A stretch of 64,000 nucleotides of DNA, taken from Pseudomonadota bacterium. GTDB lineage: Bacteria; Pseudomonadota; Gammaproteobacteria; Burkholderiales; Burkholderiaceae_C. This document shows positions 56,576-64,000 of the stretch, piece by piece. The stretch is from NCBI GenBank assembly GCA_021816585.1, contig JAKAXL010000008.1:3271-67270 (forward strand). The letters are read 5' to 3'. The notes beneath the pieces were generated by a model. The model had not been told where the DNA came from. It was given only the letters and a program-made list of their open reading frames with translations, and ran no database searches. The translations under genes were made by a program, and so were the position numbers. Positions within the stretch are counted from its first letter, which is position 1. The number at the start of each line of letters is the position of its first letter.

Positions 56576-58384
56576 TCACGACATCGGTTCGGCCCCGGCC
56601 GGCGAGTCGGCCCCGACGGCCCCCTCCTGCGCGCTGTGCGCACGCAGCCTGGCGTCGCCTTGCAGGATGTCCTCGAGTTCCGCCCCGGCCTGGCGCGACA
56701 GCGCGATCAGCGCGGCCTGGTCGTGGTACACGGCCTGCTGGCGCTCCAGCAGGCGCAGGTCGTGCTGCGCGAACACCGCCGCGAAGGCCTCGGCGTCCAG
56801 CCCCGGCTCCACCACCCGCAGCGCGCACTTGCCCATCTCGACGCTCGATCCCCAGGTCTCGCGCAGCACCTGCTTCACCCCCATCTCCCGCAGGCGCATC
56901 AGGTGGGTGCGGTTGCGCGCGCGGGCGATCAACGGGATGTCGGGGAAATGCATGCGCATCAGCTCGGCGATGCGCAGGCTCGCTTCCACGTCGTCCACCG
57001 CGAGCACGAACAGGCGCGCATGCTCGACCCCCGCCGCGCGCAGCAACTGCAGGCGACTGGCGTCTCCGTAGTAGATGCGGTTGCCGAAGCGCCGCACGAA
57101 GTCCACCTGCTCGGCGCTCGCGTCGAGCGCCGTGAACGGCACCCCCTGCGCGTTGAGCATGCGCCCCACCACCTGCCCCACGCGCCCGAAGCCGGCGATC
57201 AGCACCGGGCGCCCCGGCTCGTCGATCGGGCTGAACGGCGGCGCCGAGCGGCGCTGCAGCCACGGCCGCAGCAGCCTGTCGTGCGCGATCAGCAGCAGCG
57301 GGGCGAGCGCCAGGCTCACCGCCACCGCGGCGGTGAGCACGTCGGCCGTGTCCGGCGCGAGCAGGCTGCCGCGCGCGCTGGAGAACAGCACGAAGGCGAA
57401 CTCGCCGCCGCAGGCCAGCAGCACCGCCAGCGGCCGCGCCACGTCGGACGCGGCGCCCACCGCGCGGCGCCCCACGTAGAGCGTCAGCGCCTTCAGCGCC
57501 ACGATGCCCGCGCCGAGTCCGCCGATGAGCAGCGGGCGCGCCGCGAACAGGCCCAGCGGCATGCCCATGCCCACCGCGATGAAGAACAGGCCGAGCAGCA
57601 GGCTCTCGAAGGGTTCGATCGCCGCCTCCAGCTCGTGGCGGAACTCGGAATCGGCCAGCAGCACGCCGGCCAGGAAGGCGCCCAGCGAGGCCGACAGCCC
57701 CACCGCGCTCAGGCCCACGCCGATACCCACCGCGCCCAGCAGCGCGGCCGCGGCGAACAACTCGCGGTTGCCGCGACCGAAGCGCGCCACGTAGCGGAAC
57801 ATGGCCGCCAGCGCCGGGCGGCCGGCCACGGCCAGCAGCAGCAGCGCCGCCAGCGCCGCCCAGCCCGGGCGGCGGCCGTGCCCGCCGTAGACCGACAGCA
57901 GCGCCAGGATCGGGATCACGCTGACGTCCTGGAACAGCAGGATGGCGAAGGCCTCGCGCCCCTGCCGCGTCGTCAGTTCGCGGCGCTCGGCCAGCAGCGG
58001 CAGCACGTAGGCGGTGGACGACATGGCCAGCGCCACGCCCACCAGCGCCGCGCCCGGCAGCGGCAGGCCCAGCAGCGCGGCGACGGCCATGACCGGCACG
58101 GCCACGCCCGCCATCTGCAGCACGCCGAGCCCGAACACCTGACGGCGCAGCGCCCACAGGCGCGCGGGCTTGAGCTCCAGCCCGATGAGAAACATCAGCA
58201 GGGTCACGCCCAGCTCGGCCGTGTGCAGCACGGTGGCGGGCTGCGAGTCCACGCGCAGGCCGTAGGGGCCGACGGCGATGCCGGCGATCAGGTAGCCCAG
58301 CAGGGATCCCAGCCCCAGGCGCTTGAACAGGGGCACCAGCAGCACGGTTGCCGCGAGCAGCGTGAGAAAGGCGGTGGCGGACAT
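56576..58384 (-). CDS. CPA2 monovalent cation:proton antiporter, KefB/KefC type
   Basis: About 602 residues: twelve or more membrane helices starting LLVPLFKRLGLGSLLGYLIAGIAVGPYGL, family motif FLIGLELKPARLW, FAILLFQDVSVIPILALL, then a TrkA-N nucleotide-binding domain (VLIAGFGRVGQVVGRML; YYGDASRLQLLRAAGV) and a Glu/Ala-rich tail. It would exchange K+ or Na+ for H+ under redox or electrophile control. The Met at 58384 matches the family start; an upstream Met at 58417 adds 11 residues. Confidence 0.9.
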   Translation of the reverse strand: MSATAFLTLLAATVLLVPLFKRLGLGSLLGYLIAGIAVGPYGLRVDSQPATVLHTAELGVTLLMFLIGLELKPARLWALRRQVFGLGVLQMAGVAVPVMAVAALLGLPLPGAALVGVALAMSSTAYVLPLLAERRELTTRQGREAFAILLFQDVSVIPILALLSVYGGHGRRPGWAALAALLLLAVAGRPALAAMFRYVARFGRGNRELFAAAALLGAVGIGVGLSAVGLSASLGAFLAGVLLADSEFRHELEAAIEPFESLLLGLFFIAVGMGMPLGLFAARPLLIGGLGAGIVALKALTLYVGRRAVGAASDVARPLAVLLACGGEFAFVLFSSARGSLLAPDTADVLTAAVAVSLALAPLLLIAHDRLLRPWLQRRSAPPFSPIDEPGRPVLIAGFGRVGQVVGRMLNAQGVPFTALDASAEQVDFVRRFGNRIYYGDASRLQLLRAAGVEHARLFVLAVDDVEASLRIAELMRMHFPDIPLIARARNRTHLMRLREMGVKQVLRETWGSSVEMGKCALRVVEPGLDAEAFAAVFAQHDLRLLERQQAVYHDQAALIALSRQAGAELEDILQGDARLRAHSAQEGAVGADSPAGAEPMS

Positions 58385-58471
58385 GCGCGGATGGTAGGAC
58401 GACGGCGTCGGCTCCATGCACCGGCGCCGTGCCCGGTGCCATGCCCGGCGAGCCCGAAACCGGCGCGGAGC

Positions 58472-58759
58472 TCAGCCGCCCGTCAGCGCCTGGAACACGT
58501 GCACCGTCGACCCCTCGCCCACCCGGTCCGACAGGGCCTGGCGGTCGACGACCACCTTGCCGTCGATGCTCAGCGCGACATGCCTGCGCACCGCGCCGTG
58601 CTCGTCGAGCACGTAATCGGTGAACCCCGGAGCGATGCGGTCGACCGCCCGCAGCACCTCGGCCACCGAGCCCGCCGGCACCACGATCGGGCGCTCCCGC
58701 AGCGTCGGCAGGAAGCGGTGCAGGTGCCGCGTGACTTCCACCGTCGGCATGGCACTCAT
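58472..58759 (-). CDS. MoaD/ThiS-family ubiquitin-like protein
   Basis: 95 residues, beta-grasp fold: VEVTRHLHRFLPTLRERPIVVPAGSVAEVLRAVDRIAPGFTDYVLDEHGAVRRHVALSIDG pattern with a C-terminal TGG, the di-glycine tail needed for adenylation and thiocarboxylation. Its ATG overlaps the propeller gene's stop (ATGA), so the pair is co-translated. No E1-like MoeB/ThiF gene is nearby. A role as sulfur carrier for the partner or another enzyme is inference. Confidence 0.85.
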   Translation of the reverse strand: MSAMPTVEVTRHLHRFLPTLRERPIVVPAGSVAEVLRAVDRIAPGFTDYVLDEHGAVRRHVALSIDGKVVVDRQALSDRVGEGSTVHVFQALTGG

Positions 58760-59940
58760 CCGAAGCGGACCGAATACACCGGCGGGAAATGGCTGCCCAG
58801 GCAGCTCCAGGATTCGCCGCGGTCCTCGGACAGATAGACGTTGCCCGTCGTGCTGCCGAAGCACACGCGGTCTCCCTTGGCGTCGAGGCCGTGGCGCAGC
58901 ACGATGTCGTAGGCGTGCTGCTGCGGCAGGCCCTTGCGCAGCACGCTCCACGACTTCCCGCCGTCGTCGGTGCGGGCCACGCACAGCCCGCCGCCGATGG
59001 CCATGCGCTGGGCATCGGCCTGCGCCGGCACCACCCAGGCCCGGCGACCGTCGCGCGCGTCCACCGCGATCGGGAACCCGAAGTGCACCCCGGCGTCGGG
59101 CTGGCTGACCCGGCTCCAGCTGTTCGCCCCGTCCTCGCTGTAGAACACCCCGCAGTGGTTCTGCTGCCACAGGTGGTCGGGTTGCGTCGCGCAGGCGGCG
59201 ACGCAATGCGGATCGTGCCCCCACTCGGCCCGCGGGTCGGGCAGGTAGTCGTTGAGCATGCCGCGGTTGCGCCCCTGCCAGCTGCGGCCGCCGTCGGTGG
59301 TCTCCAGCACCCCGGCCGAGGACACGGCCACGTGCAGGTGCGCGGGATCCCGCGGGTCGACGATCACCGAATGGATCCCCGGCTCGAACACCCCGTAGTC
59401 GACGCTGGCCGGGGTTCCGAACCAGCGGTTGTCGCTGCTCGCGTCGCCGGCGAACAGGTCCCCGCCGCGGCTGGCGTGGTCCCACAGCGGGCGGTTCAGT
59501 TCCCAGGTGTCGCCGCCGTCGTCGCTGACGAACAGGCCTCCCGGGATGGTCCCCGCGTACATCCGGCCCGGCTGCGCGGCAGGCCCGAAGGCCAGGGTCC
59601 AGATCTTGTACACCGCGGCGTCCTTGTACTCCGGCTGCGAAGCCGGCGCCGCCGGATCGAAGTCCGGAGTCGGCAGGACCTTGACGATGTAGCGCGCGCC
59701 TGCCGGGTACTTCAACGACGACAGGTCCTGCCAGGTCTGCCCGCCGTCGCGCGAGCGCGACAGCTTCGGCCCCCAGTGGCCGTGGTCCAGCGAGGCCCAC
59801 AGCGTGCCGTCGCGCGGATCGCGCAACGCATGGCACACGGGGATCCCGGCATGCAGGATCGGGCGGGCCCGCCAGCCCGCATCGAGGCGATCGACGATCA
59901 CCGTACCCTTGCGCGTACCCAGGAGAATCATCTCGGCCAT
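58756..59940 (-). CDS. Asp-box (BNR-repeat) beta-propeller protein
   Basis: 394 residues from an ATG with GGAGG eight bases upstream. Six Asp-box motifs are readable: SRDGGQTW, SDDGGDTW, TTDGGRSW, SEDGANSW, TDDGGKSW and SEDRGESW. No signal peptide follows the chosen start (MAEMILLGTRKG), so it looks cytoplasmic. Resembles exo-alpha-sialidase/VPS10-like propellers by repeat only; sialidase activity is unlikely. A His/Cys-rich patch (WGHDPHCVAACATQPDHLWQQNHCG) near the middle could bind metal. Confidence 0.85.
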   Translation of the reverse strand: MAEMILLGTRKGTVIVDRLDAGWRARPILHAGIPVCHALRDPRDGTLWASLDHGHWGPKLSRSRDGGQTWQDLSSLKYPAGARYIVKVLPTPDFDPAAPASQPEYKDAAVYKIWTLAFGPAAQPGRMYAGTIPGGLFVSDDGGDTWELNRPLWDHASRGGDLFAGDASSDNRWFGTPASVDYGVFEPGIHSVIVDPRDPAHLHVAVSSAGVLETTDGGRSWQGRNRGMLNDYLPDPRAEWGHDPHCVAACATQPDHLWQQNHCGVFYSEDGANSWSRVSQPDAGVHFGFPIAVDARDGRRAWVVPAQADAQRMAIGGGLCVARTDDGGKSWSVLRKGLPQQHAYDIVLRHGLDAKGDRVCFGSTTGNVYLSEDRGESWSCLGSHFPPVYSVRFG

Positions 59941-60093
59941 GGCTCGGGCCTCCGTTGCCGGCCCTGCCGCAGCGGCGGGGCCGGGATTCGCGCGATACGG
60001 GGGCGCCGCGCGGGCGCGCTTTCGGGGCATCGACGCCCCGCTGCCAACTGTAGCGGGGCGCGTCCGTAGCTGGCCAGCCCCCTCGGGCGGACC

Positions 60094-60465
60094 TCAGGGG
60101 GCCGCCCTGGCGCCTGCCTGGCTCAGCACCCAGCGCGCCAGGTCCCTGGCCTGCGCAGCCGTCAGCAGGTCCTGCGAACCGCCGTAGGCGGGCATCGGAA
60201 CGAGGCCCCAGGTGCCGCTGTGCCCGTTGAGAATGGCCTGCTGCAGGGTGTGCACGGCGTCCGGCCGGCCCTGGTAGCGTCTGGCGATCTCCGCGTAGGA
60301 CGGCCCCACCTTGGCGTGGTCCAGGGCGTGGCAGGCCAGACATCCCGAGGATCGCGCCAGATCGAGCATCTTCGTCGCGTCGACGCCTGCCGCATGGGCC
60401 TGGCCGCCGAGCAGCGCGGCGCCGACGAGCGCCGACGCAAGCAGTGGCCTGAGGGTGGATTTCAT
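60094..60465 (-). CDS. Periplasmic monoheme cytochrome c (c551/c552-like)
   Basis: 123 residues: Sec signal (PLLASALVGAALLGGQAHA), haem site GCLACHALDHAKVGPSY and Met ligand region VPMPAYGG. The GGAGG before the Met at 60465 decides the start over an upstream in-frame Met. It lies next to the Sco/PCu(A)C genes, suggesting a link to oxidase electron supply. Confidence 0.88.
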   Translation of the reverse strand: MKSTLRPLLASALVGAALLGGQAHAAGVDATKMLDLARSSGCLACHALDHAKVGPSYAEIARRYQGRPDAVHTLQQAILNGHSGTWGLVPMPAYGGSQDLLTAAQARDLARWVLSQAGARAAP

Positions 60466-60532
60466 GGGGTGCCTCCGGGGCATCGAGGGCGAGGACATTC
60501 GCGCATCCATCGCTTGCCTTGCATCATCATCA

Positions 60533-61156
60533 TCAGTCCTGGATCAACTGCCGCAAGTCATGCGCGATCAGCTTCGGCTGCGTCAGGTCCGAGCCGATCA
60601 GGATCCCCTTGCCCTGCTTGTCGAACACGTAGATCGAAGCGCTGTGATTGACCACGTAGTTTCCGTACTTGTCCTTCTCTCCGTAGCTGAAGGCCACGTG
60701 GTACAGCTTGGTCGCGGCGACGATCTGCGACATGGTTCCGCGGATCCCGACGGCCTGCGGGCTGAAGGCCTGGGTATAGGCCTTCAGGATCGGCAGCGTG
60801 TCGCGCGCCGGATCCACCGAGACGAACAGGATGCGCACGTCCTTGCCCAGCGCCCCGAGATCGCCGACCGCGGTGGCGAGGTGGGACATGGTCAGCGGAC
60901 ACACGTCCGGACAATGGGTGTATCCGAAGTACAGCACCACCACCTTGCCGCGGAAGTCGGCGGCGCGTACCGGCTTGCCGGTGTCGGCCGACACCATGTC
61001 GAACAGATGCAGTCTGGCCAGCACCGCGCTGACATTGCTCATGTCCCAATGCTGCTTCTTGCCGCAGCCGGCCAGCGACAGCGCGAGCAGCGCCGCGAGT
61101 CCGGCCGACAGCAACAAGCGCAGGAAGGAACCGGTTCGCACAGGATGTCTCATCAT
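60533..61156 (-). CDS. SCO1/SenC/PrrC copper chaperone lipoprotein
   Basis: 207 residues. The lipobox is LALSLAGCGKK, followed by a thioredoxin-like fold with the copper-binding CPDVC (in GYTHCPDVCPLTM) and the third ligand His in VVNHSASIYVFD. Sco proteins load copper into the CuA centre of cytochrome oxidase or act as thiol reductants. ATG at 61156 (a TTG precedes it in frame). Grouped with PCu(A)C and DUF2946-like genes. Confidence 0.92.
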   Translation of the reverse strand: MMRHPVRTGSFLRLLLSAGLAALLALSLAGCGKKQHWDMSNVSAVLARLHLFDMVSADTGKPVRAADFRGKVVVLYFGYTHCPDVCPLTMSHLATAVGDLGALGKDVRILFVSVDPARDTLPILKAYTQAFSPQAVGIRGTMSQIVAATKLYHVAFSYGEKDKYGNYVVNHSASIYVFDKQGKGILIGSDLTQPKLIAHDLRQLIQD

Positions 61157-61265
61157 CAAGCCTCGGGTCGGGTGCCATGGGAGGGCCGCACGCCGACGCG
61201 CGCATCGTCGTCGGCGACGGCGGCATCCCGGCGCGGCCGCACGGCGCGCGCCGGGTGTGGCGCGT

Positions 61266-61778
61266 TCAGTGCTTGCCGCCGGACATGGGCATCGATCCCA
61301 TGCCGCCGCCGGCGTCGGGCTTGCGCACGATGAAGCGGACTTCCAGGCTCTCGCCGCCGGCGAACTTCAGGGTCACCGGAACCTCATCTCCCGGCTTCAC
61401 CGCGTGCCGAGGCTGCATCAGCATGATGTGGTAGGCGCCGGGCTTGAACGCAAAATCCCCGCCGGCCGGAATCGTGACGCGCGCGACCGGCAGCATCTGC
61501 ATCGTGCCGTCCTTCATCACGCTGTGGTGCAGCATCACACGGCCGTAATCGGGGCTGGAGGCGCCGATCAGATCGACCGGCTTGGCGGAAGGGTTGTGCA
61601 GCTCCATGTAACCGCCCGCGGGAAGCCCCGCCGGCAGCCAGCGGATCCACGCATCGCGCGCCTGTACCGGCGCCGTGGATGCCGCGAAGGCGAAGCCGGG
61701 AACGGCCAGCGTGGCGCCGGCCAGCAGCGCCAGCCAGCGGCGGCGCGAGACGATGGAGGACATGTGTACGGGATTCAT
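61266..61778 (-). CDS. PCu(A)C-type periplasmic copper chaperone
   Basis: 170 residues with a signal containing two Arg (SRRRWLALLAGATLAVPGFAFA). The Cu(I) ligands follow the family pattern: the His of MLHHSVMKDG, Met of TMQMLP, and the HIM of AYHIMLM. A Met/His-rich tail (GGGMGSMPMSGGKH) adds further copper ligands. It works with Sco to build the CuA site. GAGGAA precedes the ATG. Confidence 0.92.
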   Translation of the reverse strand: MNPVHMSSIVSRRRWLALLAGATLAVPGFAFAASTAPVQARDAWIRWLPAGLPAGGYMELHNPSAKPVDLIGASSPDYGRVMLHHSVMKDGTMQMLPVARVTIPAGGDFAFKPGAYHIMLMQPRHAVKPGDEVPVTLKFAGGESLEVRFIVRKPDAGGGMGSMPMSGGKH

Positions 61779-61802
61779 CGTGGGTTCCTCGAGGGAGGGT
61801 GT

Positions 61803-62864
61803 TCAGAAGGAATAGCCGAGACCCGCGGATGCGGTCCAGCGGGGAAACAATTGATAACCTTGCAGATGGCTGTAGGCCGGAACCTGCATGAAGCCGTAGG
61901 CGACGACTCCGCGCGCCAGCGCGACGCTCAGCCCCGGACTCAGGTACGCCACCGTTCCAGCCGTGTCGGTGGTGTCCGCCAGCGCGCCCTGGTCGGCGCT
62001 CTTGTGGCTCAGGTTGAGCTGCAACTGCGGCACCGAGTCCGGGTTCTTCTCGTAGCGCAGCCCGACGCTGAGGTTCTCCTGGTTGCCCGGCCGGTAGTCC
62101 TGCCCGGGCTGGTCCAGCCGGTGCATCACCGACGACTGGAACTGGCCGCTCGCGAAAGCGTCGAAGTTCTGGCTGACGGCCTGGTAGTAGTAGGCGCCGA
62201 CGATCAGGTCGGTGCTGCCGTTGCCGGCCTGCAGGCTGGTGTCGAGCAGGTTGCCCGGGGAGGGCTGGCGCGCGTTCGGCCCGGTGGAGAAGGCAGTGGG
62301 GTCGTGGCCCGCCACCGCAGTGCCGGAGGCGTTCGGCCCGCCGTAATCGCCGGTCGGCAGCTTCACCCCGAGTTGCAGGCCCAGCGCGTGGGTCGCAAGC
62401 AGGCCCTGCCATGCGGCGATGAACTTGAGGTCGCCGATGCCGCTGACCGTGGCCCCGCTGAGATCCTGCGACGACAGCGGATCGGCCGCCGCGCCGTAGG
62501 TCGTATGGCTGCGGTCGATGTACGGCACCAGCAAGCTGAAGTTCCAATCGGCGTTCGGACTGTAGCCCAGTCCGAGGGTCCAGTAGCGGTTGATGGTGCG
62601 CTGCTCGACCTCCTGGTCGCCTCCGGCGTCGTTGATCGCCGCCACCTGCGCGGGCGCGACGGCCGAGCCGCCAGAGCGCAGCTGGCTCTGGTCGATGTAG
62701 TCGTATTGCAGGCTGAGGCGCCACCCGGCCGAGGCCGAGTAGCCCATCGCGGCATCCGACGACAGAGCGCAGCCACAGGTGGCGCAGGCGAATGCGCCGG
62801 CAGGGGCGGATGCGGCGCAGCACAGCGCCAGGACCCGTGCGAGCGCACGGTTGCAGGGATGCAT
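61803..62864 (-). CDS. Outer-membrane beta-barrel protein with N-terminal CXXCXC motif
   Basis: 353 residues: Sec signal, then a mature N-terminus FACATCGCALSSDAAMGYSAS, and a beta-barrel-type body ending in the strand WTASAGLGYSF with terminal Phe. Such proteins are usually annotated as transporters and often lie beside Sco and copper genes. The three-Cys start could bind copper. It lies 24 bases upstream of the PCu(A)C gene on the same strand. Start chosen at MHPCNRALAR, which gives a proper signal. Confidence 0.8.
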   Translation of the reverse strand: MHPCNRALARVLALCCAASAPAGAFACATCGCALSSDAAMGYSASAGWRLSLQYDYIDQSQLRSGGSAVAPAQVAAINDAGGDQEVEQRTINRYWTLGLGYSPNADWNFSLLVPYIDRSHTTYGAAADPLSSQDLSGATVSGIGDLKFIAAWQGLLATHALGLQLGVKLPTGDYGGPNASGTAVAGHDPTAFSTGPNARQPSPGNLLDTSLQAGNGSTDLIVGAYYYQAVSQNFDAFASGQFQSSVMHRLDQPGQDYRPGNQENLSVGLRYEKNPDSVPQLQLNLSHKSADQGALADTTDTAGTVAYLSPGLSVALARGVVAYGFMQVPAYSHLQGYQLFPRWTASAGLGYSF

Positions 62865-62976
62865 GGCAGCAGACTTCCATGGCGAGACCGCGACCTCCCG
62901 CACGCTGGGGGAGGCGCAAACGCTGGTGGCGGTTCAGGTCGCACGGCGGCTTGGCTGCACCGCGTGCGACGGCGCT

Positions 62977-63354
62977 TCAGACCCGGGCCGGGGAAGCAGG
63001 AGGAGCGCGCGGCGGCGGGCGCCACGCGATGGGAGGCGCCGCGATGGGGGCACGATGCAGCGCGGACTCGAAACGCGCATGCTCGATCGCACCGAATGCG
63101 TAGTCCGCGGTCGAAGGAAGCGCGAACGCGACGATGCTGGCGGCCACCTGCGGATGGCTGGTGAAGCGCAGCACGATGCGCCGCGGCCAGCCCGTCCCCG
63201 ATTTCGTCGGTCCCTGCGCCGTGCAGAAGGGCACGGTGATGGACTGGGATCGAGGTTGGGCCCAGGCCGCGAGCGGCGCGCACACGTACGCGGCCAGCAG
63301 CATCCAGACGAGGATGCCGCGGCTCGACGAACGCAGGCGTGCAGGCAGGTTCAT
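62977..63354 (-). CDS. DUF2946-like small exported protein
   Basis: 125 residues: an N-terminal hydrophobic helix (GILVWMLLAAYVCAPLAAWA), then SITVPFCTAQGPTKSG, which resembles the ICxA-G centre of the DUF2946 family that accompanies copper genes, and a Pro/Ala-rich tail. First gene of the minus-strand copper group. Function unknown. Confidence 0.65.
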   Translation of the reverse strand: MNLPARLRSSSRGILVWMLLAAYVCAPLAAWAQPRSQSITVPFCTAQGPTKSGTGWPRRIVLRFTSHPQVAASIVAFALPSTADYAFGAIEHARFESALHRAPIAAPPIAWRPPPRAPPASPARV

Positions 63355-63503
63355 GGATCCAGGGGCAAGGCCCGCCCATGATAACGAGACCGCCGCGCCC
63401 GCCCCCGCGGCCGCGGCGCCGGCCGCGCGAACCTTGCGCTGTCGCAATCCGGCCCGGCGTGGCGCAGCCGCTACGATGCCCGGCGCATCCTTGCCGAACG
63501 CCG

Positions 63504-64000
63504 ATGAACACCCCCATGGACCCGCTCCCCCCGACTCGCCGAAGCTGCGCCCTGCCCGCGCGCCGGCGTGCCCTGCGGCGCACACTCGCATGGGCCCTGC
63601 TCGGCGCGTCCGCCCGGCCGGCCGGTGCCGACGCCGTCCTGCGCCGCGGCGCCATGGCACCGCCGCTGGTGCTGCACACCCTCGACGGACGCAGCATCGC
63701 CACCCGCGATCTGCTGGGCAAGGTCGTGATCGCGAGCTTCTGGGCCACATGGTGCGGACCCTGCCGCGACGAACTTCCGCTGCTGTCGGCCTTCTACCGG
63801 GCACACCGCCGGCAAGGTCTCGAAGTGCTGGGATTCAGCCTCGACGGGCAGGATGCACTGCCCGCCGTGCGCGGCGTGGCCGCGACGCTGGATTTCCCGG
63901 TCGGGCTGCTGGGCGGCGCCTACGCCGGGGCCTACGGGCGGATCTGGCGCATCCCCGTGAGCTTCACCATCGACCGTCGTGGCCTGCTGGCCGACAACGG
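63504..64000 (+). CDS. TlpA-family thioredoxin-like protein (partial, runs off the window)
   Basis: At least 165 residues are encoded to the right edge with no stop. An Arg-rich start (TRRSCALPARRRALRRTLAWALLG) and short hydrophobic stretch suggest export. The thioredoxin fold shows the active site FWATWCGPCRDELPLLSAF and the cis-Pro segment IWRIPVSFTIDRRG. It is divergent from the DUF2946-like gene and probably keeps Cys residues of copper chaperones or cytochromes reduced in the periplasm. Confidence 0.85.
   Translation, partial: MNTPMDPLPPTRRSCALPARRRALRRTLAWALLGASARPAGADAVLRRGAMAPPLVLHTLDGRSIATRDLLGKVVIASFWATWCGPCRDELPLLSAFYRAHRRQGLEVLGFSLDGQDALPAVRGVAATLDFPVGLLGGAYAGAYGRIWRIPVSFTIDRRGLLADN

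Noticed and set aside
58756-59940. Annotation of the Asp-box protein as a sialidase
   Set aside because: Only the repeats match; no signal peptide and no recognisable catalytic Arg triad or Tyr/Glu pair.

Overview
The window is a high-GC chromosomal segment, almost wholly coding, and looks like a betaproteobacterium of the order Burkholderiales. That placement is inferred from the gene families present (Dmp-type phenol hydroxylase with meta cleavage, System I cytochrome c maturation, MtoA/PioA-type decaheme cytochrome). No rRNA, tRNA, CRISPR array or insertion sequence was seen, so the taxonomy is not anchored.

Left part (1-14.5 kb): half of a YeeE/YedE sulfur transporter; a two-subunit molybdenum hydroxylase of the IorAB type; an ECF sigma factor with a coupled zinc-finger anti-sigma; an enoyl-CoA hydratase/3-hydroxyisobutyryl-CoA hydrolase family enzyme; an alpha/beta hydrolase; a degenerate HD-GYP protein; a MOSC protein; a MacA-MacB-outer-membrane-factor efflux operon; and the stress kinase SrkA.

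14.6-21.6 kb is a complete nine-gene ccmABCDEFGHI operon on the minus strand in which all eight junctions are 4-base ATGA overlaps. Divergent from it, at 21.9-28.7 kb, lie a NarL-type two-component system, a small monoheme cytochrome, a decaheme cytochrome and an MtrB/PioB-type outer-membrane porin. Together these form a porin-cytochrome conduit for moving electrons across the outer membrane. The gap before the cytochromes carries a phased array of TTCCGATG half-sites that could be the operator for the response regulator.

28.8-35.2 kb is mixed: isochorismatase-family hydrolase, SBF-type transporter with a divergent LysR regulator, chemotaxis receptor, glycine-zipper protein, a small secreted NPCAP-motif protein and a short-chain dehydrogenase. 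35.4-50.8 kb is a full phenol catabolic cluster: a GntR regulator coupled to a sigma-54 activator of the DmpR/MopR family, then dmpKLMNOPQ (multicomponent phenol hydroxylase), dmpB (catechol 2,3-dioxygenase), a DUF336 gene and dmpCDEFGHI. Phenol is carried to pyruvate and acetyl-CoA. A sigma-54 promoter and two upstream activator sites are readable.

50.9-56.1 kb (minus strand) is an operon-like set: a divergent PQQ dehydrogenase, a c-type cytochrome with an unusual N-terminal domain, an ANTAR response regulator and a HisKA_2 sensor kinase. Its 436-base leader is rich in inverted repeats and shares a near-identical 16-mer with the phenol promoter region. 56.6-64 kb holds a CPA2 antiporter, a beta-propeller/MoaD-like pair, and a cytochrome/copper-delivery group (monoheme cytochrome, Sco, PCu(A)C, a Cys-motif beta-barrel, a DUF2946-like protein) with a TlpA thioredoxin running off the right edge. 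The overall theme is redox: several electron-input enzymes (molybdenum hydroxylase, quinoprotein dehydrogenase, phenol pathway, outer-membrane cytochrome conduit) near the haem and copper assembly machinery they would need.
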